A stretch of 13,570 nucleotides of DNA from Spirochaetaceae bacterium (lineage in GTDB: Bacteria > Spirochaetota > Spirochaetia > B11-G9): positions 1 to 13,570 of the forward strand of contig DAOVSY010000039.1 in the NCBI GenBank assembly GCA_030633365.1. The letters run 5' to 3'. Made by a program: the position numbers and the translations under genes. A model generated the notes under the pieces. That model was not told where the DNA came from. It saw nothing but the letters and a program-made list of their open reading frames with translations, and searched no databases. The first letter of the stretch is position 1. Every line of letters begins with the position of its first letter. This document shows positions 1-7,765 of this stretch, piece after piece.

Positions 1-690
1 CATATTATGGGTTTCCCTTTTTTTACACCAATTTATATTCCAGGAACAGAGATAAATATATATGGACCCGTAACCTACGAAGATGAAGGTCTGGATGAGA
101 TTATCGGCAGTCAGCTTAGATACAGATATTTTCCTATAAAACAATCTGAACTAGCAGCCAGCATTAATTACCATCCCTTAAAAGAATTAACTATGGATTT
201 AGGAGATGGTTTGTTTGTTACTACTAAATATCTAAACCATCCTGTTCTTTGCCTTGGATACAGGTTTGAATATAAGGCAAAATCAATTTGCACCGCCTAT
301 GACAATGAACCCTTTTTAAACTTGTTTCCTACAGATCCGGAAGATCCTGGTTATGACGAAGCAGCAGCTGAAGAGGGAGAAATAGTTGCAAAAGAAGAAA
401 ATGAGAAAATTCTTCAATTCTACAGGGGTGCGGATGTACTTGTTCATGACAGCCAATATACCAACAAAGAATATTTGGATGGTAAAATGGGTTGGGGACA
501 TACACCATTTGAAACAGCAATTAATTCAGCTCATAAAGCAAATGTAAAAAACCTGTTTCTATTTCATCATGATCCTTTAAGAACTGATGCTCAGTTAAAA
601 GATCTCCTTGATTTGTATAGAAATAAAATTGAAGGGAAAAGCAATCTTAAACTTGATCTGGCCCAGGAAGGTCTTGAGATCGAGATATGA
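1..690 (+). CDS. MBL-fold metallo-hydrolase, C-terminal part (5' end outside window)
   Basis: This is the C-terminal 229 residues of a metallo-beta-lactamase-fold hydrolase that is open at the left edge. The first codons read H-I-M-G-F-P-F-F, which is how the family continues after the HxHxDH metal-binding motif, so the final His of that motif is probably base 1 and the rest lies upstream. Further in, VHDSQY (bases 442-459) supplies the bridging Asp, and FHHDP (562-576) supplies a late His ligand, as in the beta-lactamase superfamily type that hydrolyses phosphodiester-like or other ester substrates. There is no signal peptide in the visible part, so it is presumably cytoplasmic. The substrate cannot be told. 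The stop is 10 bases before the next gene, suggesting one transcript with the radical SAM and GGDEF-like genes. The ATG at base 7 is internal to the domain and is not the real start. Confidence 0.85.
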   Translation, partial: HIMGFPFFTPIYIPGTEINIYGPVTYEDEGLDEIIGSQLRYRYFPIKQSELAASINYHPLKELTMDLGDGLFVTTKYLNHPVLCLGYRFEYKAKSICTAYDNEPFLNLFPTDPEDPGYDEAAAEEGEIVAKEENEKILQFYRGADVLVHDSQYTNKEYLDGKMGWGHTPFETAINSAHKANVKNLFLFHHDPLRTDAQLKDLLDLYRNKIEGKSNLKLDLAQEGLEIEI

Positions 691-700
691 GTTTTAAGTC

Positions 701-2002
701 TTGAATAAAAAATTTGAAAATAAAATTGAAAAATTTCTAAATGACCCTGTATATACTTCCCTATCTCTGCTAAATAAAGGATTTATCAGCAAAAAATCTG
801 AAATATACGGCTTTTCCTTTCAGGAAATTAAACAGATTATAGATATTGCAACTGATCTTGAAATGTGGCAGGAAGGTAAAATATCAGATATTTGGGATGA
901 AGAAAAAACAGAAAAATTAAAGGGAAAAAACCTTAGACAGGAGCTCTTAAAAAGAGTGACAGGAAAATGGAATTTTCTAAAACAACAAAGTAATGACTAT
1001 AGTAGTTTTAACCCTGAACCAATTTCATCACCGAAACTTAACTTTATCAGTAAAACTGATGAAAGTATAATTCTTGGGGACTGTCCTGTGGCCAGTGAAA
1101 AGACAAGATGCTGTAATTTATACACTCTGGATGCTGTTAAAAACTGCGGCTTCGATTGCAGCTATTGTTCCATTCAATCATTTTATACAGATGGGAAAAT
1201 ATACCTTCATGAAAATCTGAAAGATAAACTGGATAAACTGGAATTGGATCCAAATAAAATATACCATATAGGAACAGGCCAGTCATCAGATTCTCTTATG
1301 TGGGGAAACAAAGAAGGTATATTAGACGATATTTTCCAGTTTGCTGATAAAAACAAAAATGTTGTTCTTGAACTTAAAACAAAATCCAATGCAATTGGTT
1401 ATTTTCGTAAAAATAAGATCCCTTCAAATGTTATTGTAACATGGTCCCTAAATACAGATGTCATTATTGAGGCAGAAGAACACCATACTGCTACTTTAAG
1501 CGGAAGACTCGAAGCTGCCAGAGCAATTGCAGATATGGGAATACTGGTGGGTTTCCATTTTCATCCTATTGTGGAATACAAAGGATGGGAAGCAGAATAC
1601 CATAGCATTATAGATTTTATTCAGGAAAACTTTATACCCGAAGAAGTTGCACTTATATCCCTTGGAACTCTTACATTTATTAAACCTGTTATCAAACAAT
1701 TACGCAGGCGAAAACTGGAAAGTAAGATACTGCAGATGCCTCTTACAGATGCAGAGGGGAAATTTTCCTACCCCCTGGATATAAAAAAACAAATATTCAG
1801 CTCTGTTTATAACAGGTTTTCAGAAAAATGGAAAACAATGGTATACTTTTATATGTGTATGGAAGATAAATCTCTGTGGAAGGATATTTTTAACAGAGAA
1901 TATAAGACAAATGGTGAATTTGAAGATGATATGAATGATCATTATATTAGGAAGATTAAATGGCTCGAAGACCGGAAGAAAAGTATAAACCAGGAGAACT
2001 GA
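701..2002 (+). CDS. SPL-family (spore photoproduct lyase-like) radical SAM protein
   Basis: A 433-residue protein with the radical SAM cluster motif C149-x3-C153-x2-C156 inside NCGFDCSYC, preceded by CNLYTLDAVK, an arrangement typical of spore photoproduct lyase-like proteins (COG1533). The following sequence (GTGQSSDSL, then LELKTKS and VTWSLN) fits the TIM-barrel core of this group. It should bind a 4Fe-4S cluster and cleave S-adenosylmethionine. Many members outside spore formers have no known substrate, so DNA repair should not be assumed. The start is TTG: the in-frame TAA at 695-697 blocks any earlier start and no good Shine-Dalgarno is visible, so translation may be coupled to the hydrolase ending 10 bases upstream. 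The 3' end overlaps the next gene by 43 bases. About 140 residues precede the cluster motif and look helical and charged. The family call is firm; the function is unknown. Confidence 0.85.
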   Translation: MNKKFENKIEKFLNDPVYTSLSLLNKGFISKKSEIYGFSFQEIKQIIDIATDLEMWQEGKISDIWDEEKTEKLKGKNLRQELLKRVTGKWNFLKQQSNDYSSFNPEPISSPKLNFISKTDESIILGDCPVASEKTRCCNLYTLDAVKNCGFDCSYCSIQSFYTDGKIYLHENLKDKLDKLELDPNKIYHIGTGQSSDSLMWGNKEGILDDIFQFADKNKNVVLELKTKSNAIGYFRKNKIPSNVIVTWSLNTDVIIEAEEHHTATLSGRLEAARAIADMGILVGFHFHPIVEYKGWEAEYHSIIDFIQENFIPEEVALISLGTLTFIKPVIKQLRRRKLESKILQMPLTDAEGKFSYPLDIKKQIFSSVYNRFSEKWKTMVYFYMCMEDKSLWKDIFNREYKTNGEFEDDMNDHYIRKIKWLEDRKKSINQEN

Positions 2003-4380
2003 CAAAAATTAAGAATAATCTCGGAGATTTATCCAAAGATGAAGCTGAAAAAATGTCTAAAATTCTTGGTGGCGAAATTGGTGTAGAACAAACAGATCAA
2101 AATATCAATGATCGTTATATGGATATGTCTAACCAAAACAAATCCAGAAGCAAAGATAAGTGGATTCATCATACTCCCATATCAAATGATAATATTCATG
2201 AAAATGAAGATGGCGATAAAATTAAATTTAGCTACCTGGAAAAAATTAAACTATTCTATCTGGCTTCACATCCTGACCATAGTATTAAAACAACTAAACA
2301 AACAATTAGAGCGGTTTTTGATATTTTATTAAATCAAAAAAATTATATAAATCCTAATCTCATAGAAAGCAGCAATTATTTTTTTTATAAATCCATAAAA
2401 AATCTTGTAAAATCTACCAGAGTCATAAGCAAAAGCATAGAAAAAAAATATATAAGAAGAGAAGAAAATCCATTTTACTGGTTAATAGCAGATACAATTT
2501 GTTCCTGGGATATAGAAAGTATTCAGGAAGAAATTTTTAAACTTAAACAAAAATCACAAAACATCCCCCTTGATTCCTGGGCTCCTCTAATTAAGCAAAT
2601 TTACATTCCTATTATACTTCTTTCAAAATTAAACCGAAAAAAAGATATAGAAGGGGCATTACAATATTTATATAAACTATCCATAGATGGTTTATTTAAA
2701 AAAGATCTGCAAATTGATCGTCTCCGTAAATCTTATACACTGGCAGTAAGTGAAATTAATAATGTATTTGTTATTATTAAATTTAGACTTTATCCATTAC
2801 TGCTAATGTTTGTCTCATCTAAAGTTTATGATTACAATACTATGTTCAAACTAAAAGGGCATGAAATACTTAATTTCCTGGATCTTAATACTGGTGATTT
2901 AATAACTTTTTTTGAAAAAGAAGATTCTGTTACTTTCAAAAAAGAGTCTATTGAAGATGACTCTATGGAAAGCAAAATTGAAATAATTGAAAACATAGGA
3001 AATCAGCAGGGACTTATTTTTCTTGATAAAATGTTTCCAACTGCCGGATGGGAACGGTTATCAGAAAACCCTGATATGTACCCATATTTTAAACCAATCC
3101 TTAATATCCCTAATGAAATCTCATTAATATCACAAAATGATCCTCTTCAGAAAATTGTTATCCTTATAGCAATATTAAAAGATTTGTTTTATGGATTCAG
3201 CAATATTGACTATGGATATTATGTAAATGAGGTGGATAAACCCGTTGAAGTAAAAGATGAAATAGATTTATTAATAAAAAACTGGTACCTTTTTATAGAT
3301 GAACTAATTTTAAAACAATATTTAAGTCCACTTAATGAATATTGTAGAAATTTGGAGAGAAGTACTGACCTGACTGAAACAGAGTACACCAAAAGAATAG
3401 CCTCTGATATTCTATGGTTAAAAAAAACATATATATTTCCAAACCTGCCTATTAATTTACCAAAAATCATGCAGCCCAGGACAAAATCGTTACTTCCAAA
3501 ACTATATGAATCAGTAAAACAATTAAAAGTTATTCTTAAAAGAATGGTTCTTGAGATATACAGTCAGGGAGAAATTGCAATTGAGACACTTAAAAACCCC
3601 GAAGATGAACCATGGTTCGAAATAGAAAATCATGTATCAAAAAGACTGATTTCAATATTAAAGGCAAACAATAAAAAGTTAACAAATAAAGAACTAATTC
3701 TTTATACATATGAAATAGTTGAAGTTCTGGACAATATTATTCAAACTACTAACCAGGAAGTTAATAAGGTTGGTATTTCAGGATTATTTAGAAGTGAAGG
3801 ATCAAGAGGTTTTAAGCCAATTTACTCTGTAAACTCTGAAAACACTTTTTTTAGAGTAAAAGACAAAAAATTTAAAACAAATATAGATTTAAATGAAGAA
3901 ACAGGTTCTACAGATTTACTTACTGGCTTCTATGGAAAAGCACAACTATCATCATATCTTCCACAATTTATTTCCACTTATACAAGCTTAAAAAAATCAT
4001 TCAGTTTTATGCACATTAAAATCCATAATTTTGATACCAAGCCTTTGGACACATCAATAAAATCTATTAAAAATACAAGCCAGGCTATTTCAGAATCAAT
4101 ACATTTATTAAACGATATTCCTTTCAGAACAGAAAAAGACAACTTCTATATAATTCTACCGGAAAAAGATAGAACTCTTGCCATAAAAACCGGAGAACGT
4201 ATATTTTCCAGCAAGCACAATATTCATCAATTGTATATTGGAATTTGTGAATATAAAGAAGATATAGGAATTGAAAAAATTATGGCTTATTTGGATAATA
4301 CAATTTTAAAACTGCTCCCAACACCAGGAATCTCTTATTATGATATTGAGAGCGAAAAGTATACCCAGGTATCACCATAG
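1960..4380 (+). CDS. Large protein with C-terminal degenerate GGDEF domain
   Basis: An 806-residue protein. The start ATG lies inside the upstream gene (43-base overlap) and has AGGAAG seven bases before it, so the two are probably translationally coupled. I do not recognise residues 1 to about 640: they are Lys/Asn/Ile-rich, mostly helical-looking, without a signal peptide. The last ~160 residues follow the GGDEF fold: DLLTGFYG (652-659) matches the D-x-LTG-L-x-N entry motif, MHIKIHNFD occupies the metal/substrate strand, and the signature hairpin reads EKDNF (725-729) where GG(D/E)EF is expected, followed by YIILP and a helix like those after the signature. Loss of both glycines and the Glu argues against diguanylate cyclase activity; a c-di-GMP/GTP-binding or purely structural role is possible. 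Its stop is 6 bases from the convergent gene's stop. Domain call moderate, inactivity inferred. Confidence 0.7.
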   Translation: MARRPEEKYKPGELTKIKNNLGDLSKDEAEKMSKILGGEIGVEQTDQNINDRYMDMSNQNKSRSKDKWIHHTPISNDNIHENEDGDKIKFSYLEKIKLFYLASHPDHSIKTTKQTIRAVFDILLNQKNYINPNLIESSNYFFYKSIKNLVKSTRVISKSIEKKYIRREENPFYWLIADTICSWDIESIQEEIFKLKQKSQNIPLDSWAPLIKQIYIPIILLSKLNRKKDIEGALQYLYKLSIDGLFKKDLQIDRLRKSYTLAVSEINNVFVIIKFRLYPLLLMFVSSKVYDYNTMFKLKGHEILNFLDLNTGDLITFFEKEDSVTFKKESIEDDSMESKIEIIENIGNQQGLIFLDKMFPTAGWERLSENPDMYPYFKPILNIPNEISLISQNDPLQKIVILIAILKDLFYGFSNIDYGYYVNEVDKPVEVKDEIDLLIKNWYLFIDELILKQYLSPLNEYCRNLERSTDLTETEYTKRIASDILWLKKTYIFPNLPINLPKIMQPRTKSLLPKLYESVKQLKVILKRMVLEIYSQGEIAIETLKNPEDEPWFEIENHVSKRLISILKANNKKLTNKELILYTYEIVEVLDNIIQTTNQEVNKVGISGLFRSEGSRGFKPIYSVNSENTFFRVKDKKFKTNIDLNEETGSTDLLTGFYGKAQLSSYLPQFISTYTSLKKSFSFMHIKIHNFDTKPLDTSIKSIKNTSQAISESIHLLNDIPFRTEKDNFYIILPEKDRTLAIKTGERIFSSKHNIHQLYIGICEYKEDIGIEKIMAYLDNTILKLLPTPGISYYDIESEKYTQVSP

Positions 4381-4386
4381 GGACAG

Positions 4387-5304
4387 TCAATAATCAGAAT
4401 CCGCCATTAAACACGACAGTGCAATACAATAAAATTTAGACTTTGCACTTTCACTTCGTGACATTACAATAACCGGTTTAATTGTTCCCTGGATAAGACC
4501 TGCCAGTTCTGCATCTGCAAAAAGCATCAAGCCCTTATAAAAAACATTACTCGCTTCCAAAGTTGGGAATATAAGAACATCAGCCTCTCCGTTTATTGGA
4601 GTAGGAACTCCCTTTACCTCTACAGCATTTTTATCACAGGAAAGAAAAATATCCAAAGGTCCATCAATAGTACAACCAGAAATCTGCCCCCGGTCATTCA
4701 TTTTACAGATCATAGAATCCGTAACAGTATTTGGTATTCCAGGATTAACTTTTTCGGTACAACTAACCAGGGATACTTTTGGATTTTCTATGCCCAGTTT
4801 GTGAGCCATCGCTACTGAATAGTTTACCATAGCTGTTTTTTGTTTTAAGTCTGGAAATGGTATTACAGCCGGATCAGATATAAACAGAAGTTTATTATAT
4901 TTAGGAATATCCAGAGCTCCTACATAGCTCATTATGGCACCAGGGGGTAACAATCCCTTCTCTTTGTCCATTACAGCTTTTAAAAACTTATCTGTTCCAA
5001 CAAGTCCCTTCATAATTACATCAGCATCCCCATTTCGAACCATGGCCACAGCTTCTGTGCAGGAAGATACAGGATCAGAATTATGATGAATCTCAAATAG
5101 CTCTGAATTAATTTCTTTCTCTACACAAACAGATTCAATAACTGTCTTATCACCAATTAGAACTGCATCAGCAAGACCTTCTTCAACTGACTTTGCTAAA
5201 GACTCAATAGTATAAGGATCCTGTCCAAAGGCAACAGCAATCTTTTTTTTTGGTAGAGATTTTACTCTTTCTACAAGATCATCAAGGCTTCTTAGAGCTT
5301 TCAT
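4387..5304 (-). CDS. ptb: Phosphate butyryltransferase-type phosphate acyltransferase
   Basis: A 305-residue cytoplasmic enzyme of the phosphate acetyl/butyryltransferase family, close to the usual length of Ptb. Recognisable stretches include VIMKGLVGTDKFLKAV, GLLPPGAIMSYVGALDIP, FISDPAVIPFPDLKQK and the C-terminal VIVMSRSESAKSK, all positioned as in phosphate butyryltransferases. The expected reaction is acyl-CoA + phosphate to acyl phosphate + CoA, the acyl phosphate then feeding a kinase for ATP; no butyrate or acetate kinase gene lies in this window. The start ATG shares its first base with the TAA of the upstream aminotransferase (bases 5302-5306), so translation is almost certainly coupled. 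The pairing suggests fermentation of 2-oxo acids made by transamination, for example branched-chain acids, but the acyl chain length is an inference. A phosphate acetyltransferase-like specificity is the main alternative. Confidence 0.8.
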   Translation of the reverse strand: MKALRSLDDLVERVKSLPKKKIAVAFGQDPYTIESLAKSVEEGLADAVLIGDKTVIESVCVEKEINSELFEIHHNSDPVSSCTEAVAMVRNGDADVIMKGLVGTDKFLKAVMDKEKGLLPPGAIMSYVGALDIPKYNKLLFISDPAVIPFPDLKQKTAMVNYSVAMAHKLGIENPKVSLVSCTEKVNPGIPNTVTDSMICKMNDRGQISGCTIDGPLDIFLSCDKNAVEVKGVPTPINGEADVLIFPTLEASNVFYKGLMLFADAELAGLIQGTIKPVIVMSRSESAKSKFYCIALSCLMADSDY

Positions 5305-6473
5305 TACAGCATCTCTTTAATACAATCAGCAAGAAGCTTTATACCCTTCTCTATTGTTTCTTCATCAGAGTTAGTAAAGTTAAGGCGAAAAGCATTTACG
5401 TCTGTTTTATTTGTATAAAAGGGATCACCAGGAACAAAAGCAACATTTTTCTCAATGGCTTTGTCAAACAGCTTCATAGAGCTTATTCCTTCTGGCAATG
5501 TAACCCATAAAAACATTCCTCCTTCAGGATCAGTAAAGTTAATTTCTTTAGGAAAATATTTTTTTATGGCACTAACCATTGTTTGTTTTTTAGAAAAATA
5601 GAGTGTCTTTATATTTTCTATGTGTTCATCCAGACTGTAATCATTTAAAAACTGATCCACTATTCTCTGGCAAAAATAGTTAGTATGCAGATCTGCTGCC
5701 TGTTTTGCTACTAACAGTTTTTCCATAACTTTATCCGGTGCCACAATCCAGCCAAGTCTGAAAGAAGGAACAATAGTTTTGGAGACTGTCCCCAACAAAA
5801 TTGTTTGTTCCGGAAGAAGTTCCATAAAGGATTTTTTATTACTCCCGGTAAAGCGAAGTTCTGCATAAGGATTATCTTCTACAAGATAGACTCCACTTCC
5901 TTTTAATGCATTTGCAACATTTTGTCTGTTTTCATTTGTATAGGTAATACCAGATGGGTTTTGAAAATTTGGTACTGTATAGAGCATTTTAGGGTTATTA
6001 GTTTCAAGAGCTTTTTTAAGAGCGACCACATCCATTCCACCTTCGGAAACAGAAACAGGAAGAAAATTGGCCTTATAAACACCAAAAGCCTGAATTGCTC
6101 CCAGATAACCTGGTTCCTCAATTGCTACACTGTCACCCTCATTTAAAAATATTTTTCCAAGAAGATCCAAACCCTGCTGGGATCCATTTGTAATAAGAAT
6201 ATTTTCTATAGTGACATCAAGGGAATAAAAGCTTTTATATCGCTTTGCAATCATTTCCCGAAGGCCTTTATAACCTTCAGAATTACTGTACTGGAAAACA
6301 TCAGGACCAACTGTTTCAAACACCTTATTAGTAGCTTCTTTTATATTTTCTATTGGGAAAAGATCCCTGTTTGGAAGCCCTCCAGCAAAAGATATTATTG
6401 AAGGATCTGCAGATACTTTTAATATTTCTCTTATAAAAGATTTAGGAACGTCGGATATTCTGTTTGAAAACAT
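5304..6473 (-). CDS. PLP-dependent aminotransferase, class I/II (LysN/MocR-core type)
   Basis: With the start used here (389 residues) this is a fold-type I aminotransferase without an N-terminal GntR domain. Visible landmarks are FAGGLPNRDLFP (29-40), the phosphate-binding NGSQQGLDLLG (96-106), PNFQNPSGIT (168-177), VEDNPYAELRF with D200 for the pyridine nitrogen, the PLP lysine K232 in GTVSKTIVPSFRLGW, and a C-terminal FRLNFTN with the carboxylate-binding Arg. It resembles 2-aminoadipate, aromatic or branched-chain aminotransferases; the substrate is not decidable. An open frame extends to 6539, but ATG 6473 is preferred: AGGAGA lies about 9 bases upstream, and a promoter (6511-6539) covers the extension. 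It overlaps the downstream phosphate acyltransferase by one base (TAATG). The two probably act in sequence in amino-acid catabolism (inference). Confidence 0.88.
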   Translation of the reverse strand: MFSNRISDVPKSFIREILKVSADPSIISFAGGLPNRDLFPIENIKEATNKVFETVGPDVFQYSNSEGYKGLREMIAKRYKSFYSLDVTIENILITNGSQQGLDLLGKIFLNEGDSVAIEEPGYLGAIQAFGVYKANFLPVSVSEGGMDVVALKKALETNNPKMLYTVPNFQNPSGITYTNENRQNVANALKGSGVYLVEDNPYAELRFTGSNKKSFMELLPEQTILLGTVSKTIVPSFRLGWIVAPDKVMEKLLVAKQAADLHTNYFCQRIVDQFLNDYSLDEHIENIKTLYFSKKQTMVSAIKKYFPKEINFTDPEGGMFLWVTLPEGISSMKLFDKAIEKNVAFVPGDPFYTNKTDVNAFRLNFTNSDEETIEKGIKLLADCIKEML

Positions 6474-6510
6474 TTGAGTAAGTCTCCTTGATTGGAAGGG
6501 TTCTAAGAGG

Positions 6511-6539
6511 ACTATAACATTGAATTCATGGGCATACAA
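6511..6539 (-). promoter_or_regulatory. Sigma-70-type promoter for the aminotransferase/acyltransferase operon
   Basis: Reading the minus strand, TTGTAT (6539-6534), a 17-base spacer and TATAGT (6516-6511) form a good housekeeping promoter. Transcription would start around base 6504, giving a leader of about 30 bases that contains the AGGAGA ribosome binding site and leads into ATG 6473. This placement is the main reason to reject the longer 411-residue reading frame, whose TTG start is the -35 box itself. Confidence 0.6.
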
Positions 6540-6552
6540 TCAAAGAATTGTA
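6535..6552. repeat. 6-bp inverted repeat overlapping the -35 box
   Basis: TACAAT (6535-6540), six bases, then ATTGTA (6547-6552) is a perfect inverted repeat lying on the -35 element of the aminotransferase promoter and directly upstream of it. The position would suit a repressor or activator site. In AT-rich DNA a 6-bp repeat can arise by chance, so this is only a candidate. Confidence 0.3.
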
Positions 6553-6592
6553 AATTTAATAGTACAACTTAAGATGACAATTTTACTAATAC

Positions 6593-6621
6593 TTGCCTTA
6601 AACTACTTTAGGTTGTAAATT
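6593..6621 (+). promoter_or_regulatory. Weak candidate promoter for the Mth938-domain gene
   Basis: TTGCCT (6593-6598), a 17-base spacer and TAAATT (6616-6621) match the housekeeping consensus at 4 of 6 positions in each box. A start near 6628 would leave a short leader with AAGAGG before ATG 6648. The match is modest and AT-rich DNA produces such pairs often. Confidence 0.3.
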
Positions 6622-6647
6622 ACTTATAGCAGATTAAAGAGGTGGAT

Positions 6648-6992
6648 ATGGTAGCAGGTAATTTTTCATTTGGTGTAGTTGTTTTAGACGGAAAATCGTA
6701 TACAGAAGATATTATAATTGAAAGGGGAGAAATAAGCCGCAGACACAAAGCTGTTTCCAGAATTAGTAAAGAAGCCTACGGACACACACCCTTAACTGTC
6801 CATGAAAATATTCCCTGGGATTGTGATACTCTGATAATTGGTACGGGAATGAATGGAGGCCTGCCAATTACTGATGAGATATTTAAAACAGCAGATGAGT
6901 TATGTGTCAAAATTATTTTGAAAAAAACAAAGGATGCTTTGGAACATCTGGGAGATAAAGATACTAATTTTGTATTACATCTTACATGCTGA
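6648..6992 (+). CDS. Mth938-like domain protein (DUF498 family)
   Basis: A 114-residue protein whose sequence matches the Mth938/DUF498 fold (the superfamily that includes mitochondrial NDUFAF3): VVVLDGKSYTEDIII, a conserved Trp/Asp turn in NIPWDCDTLIIGTGMNGGLP, then KIILKKTKDALEHL and a short C-terminal strand. Members are single-domain proteins with no established enzymatic activity; some occur near cofactor or redox genes. I chose ATG 6648 rather than the in-frame GTG at 6642 because AAGAGG (6637-6642) sits five bases before the ATG, whereas the GTG overlaps that ribosome binding site. It is transcribed divergently from the aminotransferase operon and convergently with the ABC operon, so it is probably monocistronic. 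Family fairly certain, role unknown. Confidence 0.75.
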   Translation: MVAGNFSFGVVVLDGKSYTEDIIIERGEISRRHKAVSRISKEAYGHTPLTVHENIPWDCDTLIIGTGMNGGLPITDEIFKTADELCVKIILKKTKDALEHLGDKDTNFVLHLTC

Positions 6993-7061
6993 TTTTAAAT
7001 CAATTATTATTTAATTAAATATTTGTTCATATATTATATCATTGGGCTTCTGCCAAACATA

Positions 7062-7748
7062 TTATGTTGCTTGTACAACTTTTTCTTTTATCCTCCCATC
7101 AATTATTTCGATCTGCCGTCCGGCTTCCTTTATACTCACAGGATCATGGGACACCATTATAATAGTATGATTCTCTCTGTTCAAACTTGCGAATAAATCC
7201 ATTATTTCATCTCTTGTACCCGTGTCCAAATTCCCGGTGGGCTCGTCTGCAAATAAAATTAATGGCTTGTTTACCAGTGCTCTTGCAATAGCTATTCTTT
7301 GTAATTGGCCACCAGACAATTCTGAGGGAAGATGTTCTGCTCTGTCAGACATACTCACTCTTTCCAATGCTTCCATTGCCATCTCTTTTTTATCTTTAAC
7401 AGCCATTTTTATTGGTGCCAAAGGCAGAAGTATATTTTCCATGGCATTAAGATAGGGAATAAGGTTAAAGGCCTGAAAAATAAATCCAATATATTCAGAC
7501 CTTAATCTTGCCAGACCATCATTGTCCAGTTCCTCATATATTGAAATATCATCAACAAATACTTTGCCTTCTGTTGGATGCTGCAGACCTGCCATCATTG
7601 TTAGAAGTGTGGTTTTCCCACTTCCCGAAGGCCCACATACTGCAACATAATCACCTTCATTGATTGAAAAAGAGACATTCTTTACTGCTTCGACAATAGA
7701 TTCATCCTTCCCAAAAAATTTTGTTGTATTTTCCAACTGAATCAACAT
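7062..7748 (-). CDS. ABC transporter ATPase, LolD/MacB-type, of a DUF2318-linked operon
   Basis: A 228-residue nucleotide-binding subunit with all core motifs intact: Walker A GPSGSGKTT (39-47), Q-loop Q92 in FIFQAFNL, signature LSGGQLQR (144-151), Walker B ILFADEP with E169, and H-loop H201 in MVSHDP. The ADEPTGNLD stretch is typical of the LolD/MacB/FtsE branch, which powers mechanotransmission by FtsX-fold permeases rather than ordinary import. It has an AGGAGG ribosome binding site and starts 17 bases after the permease stop, so it is the last gene of the operon. Together with the permease and the DUF2318 protein it resembles the accessory ABC genes next to FTR1/P19 iron-uptake loci (for example Campylobacter cj1661-cj1663, from memory). 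A general LolCDE or MacB role is the alternative. Confidence 0.9.
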   Translation of the reverse strand: MLIQLENTTKFFGKDESIVEAVKNVSFSINEGDYVAVCGPSGSGKTTLLTMMAGLQHPTEGKVFVDDISIYEELDNDGLARLRSEYIGFIFQAFNLIPYLNAMENILLPLAPIKMAVKDKKEMAMEALERVSMSDRAEHLPSELSGGQLQRIAIARALVNKPLILFADEPTGNLDTGTRDEIMDLFASLNRENHTIIMVSHDPVSIKEAGRQIEIIDGRIKEKVVQAT

Positions 7749-7765
7749 ACTTCCTCCTCTTTTTC

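Noticed and set aside
316..520. Minus-strand open frames inside the MBL hydrolase gene
   Set aside because: They lie antisense to a well-supported domain and encode low-complexity sequence without start signals.
3219..3470. Minus-strand 83-codon frame inside the GGDEF-like gene
   Set aside because: Antisense shadow of the 806-residue frame; no ribosome binding site or recognisable product.
5922..6146. Plus- and minus-strand frames inside the aminotransferase gene
   Set aside because: The aminotransferase motifs occupy this region; the alternative frames have no family features.
6474..6539. N-terminal extension of the aminotransferase to a TTG at 6539
   Set aside because: The TTG is the -35 box of a good promoter, the extension has no family resemblance, and ATG 6473 has a proper ribosome binding site.
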